A stretch of DNA of 14,833 bases from NCBI GenBank assembly GCA_964633205.1, contig CAZWFN010000150.1, forward strand, positions 1 to 14,833, read 5' to 3'. Numbering within the stretch: the stretch's first letter is position 1; the number at the start of each line of letters is the position of its first letter. The notes under the pieces were generated by a model, which saw only the letters and a list, made by a program, of their open reading frames with translations, was not told where the DNA came from and made no database searches. Below, one piece after another: positions 14,819 to 14,833 of the stretch. Made by a program: the position numbers and the translations under genes. This stretch comes from CAYVQE01 sp964633205. Lineage in GTDB: Bacteria > Myxococcota > B64-G9.

Positions 14819-14833
14819 TAAAATTTACGCAAC

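Larger units (their letters stand above)
14421..14833 (-). other. Long leader upstream of the AT-rich gene
   Basis: This stretch of 413 bases to the window edge has no confident gene. Reading toward the secreted-protein gene, it starts AT-rich (14700-14833), becomes more GC-rich (14440-14700) and ends in a purine-rich ribosome site. It holds a hairpin (14475-14501), two possible promoters, and the short direct repeat ACTCGG (14673-14693 region). The composition mosaic suggests several joined pieces, for example a dispersed repeat or an element remnant. I saw no transposase frame, terminal inverted repeats or tRNA. Confidence 0.4.

Overview
The window is mostly very GC-rich bacterial DNA (one row counted in the histidine kinase gene, 10861-10920, is 44/60 G+C). 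It is tightly packed with genes on the minus strand up to about 12.0 kb. Several features suggest a deltaproteobacterium-like, probably Myxococcota-type, Gram-negative organism: a GspE-N/GAF protein, acidic Glu-Pro linkers, zinc-ribbon/RDD membrane proteins, a phosphorylation-type regulator with no partner beside it, and a tandem M16 protease with a possible lipobox. This is an inference from protein style, not a taxonomic assignment.

Layout. (1) 1-4773, minus strand: a compact set, read from right to left. It comprises a stand-alone receiver-domain regulator (4773-4390), prmA (4387-3437), rsmE (3440-2691), a zinc-ribbon/RDD membrane protein (2679-1462) and, after a 108-base gap, a GspE-N/GAF protein (1353 to beyond base 1). 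The last one runs into a long Glu-Pro repeat encoded by a tandem hexanucleotide. A plausible sigma70-type promoter lies at 4817-4845. (2) 4926-11993, minus strand: a second set. It comprises a sensor histidine kinase (11993-9861), an OmpR/PhoB-type regulator overlapping it by ATGA (9864-9163), a secreted protein of unknown function (9151-7778) and an exported tandem M16 metalloprotease (7745-4926). The order suggests a two-component system transcribed together with envelope proteins it may sense or control. (3) 12151-13179, plus strand: a divergent lipoprotein with a segment resembling the ExbD/TolR periplasmic fold. (4) 13.4-14.83 kb: an abrupt change to AT-rich DNA (13681-13740 is 22/60 G+C). 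It carries one minus-strand gene for a secreted helical-repeat protein (14420-13431), preceded by about 400 bases of unusual leader sequence. This is the clearest candidate for transferred DNA.

How the genes may work together. prmA and rsmE both modify the translation machinery (ribosomal protein L11 and 16S rRNA) and are a commonly adjacent pair; here a receiver-only regulator sits just ahead of them. The kinase has a very large extracytoplasmic domain, and its operon ends in an exported protease and a secreted partner of unknown role, so an envelope-state response is a reasonable hypothesis. I saw no tRNA, rRNA, CRISPR array, transposase, integrase or recognisable defence system. The best leads for something new are the kinase-regulator-secreted protein-M16 module and the AT-rich island with its leader.
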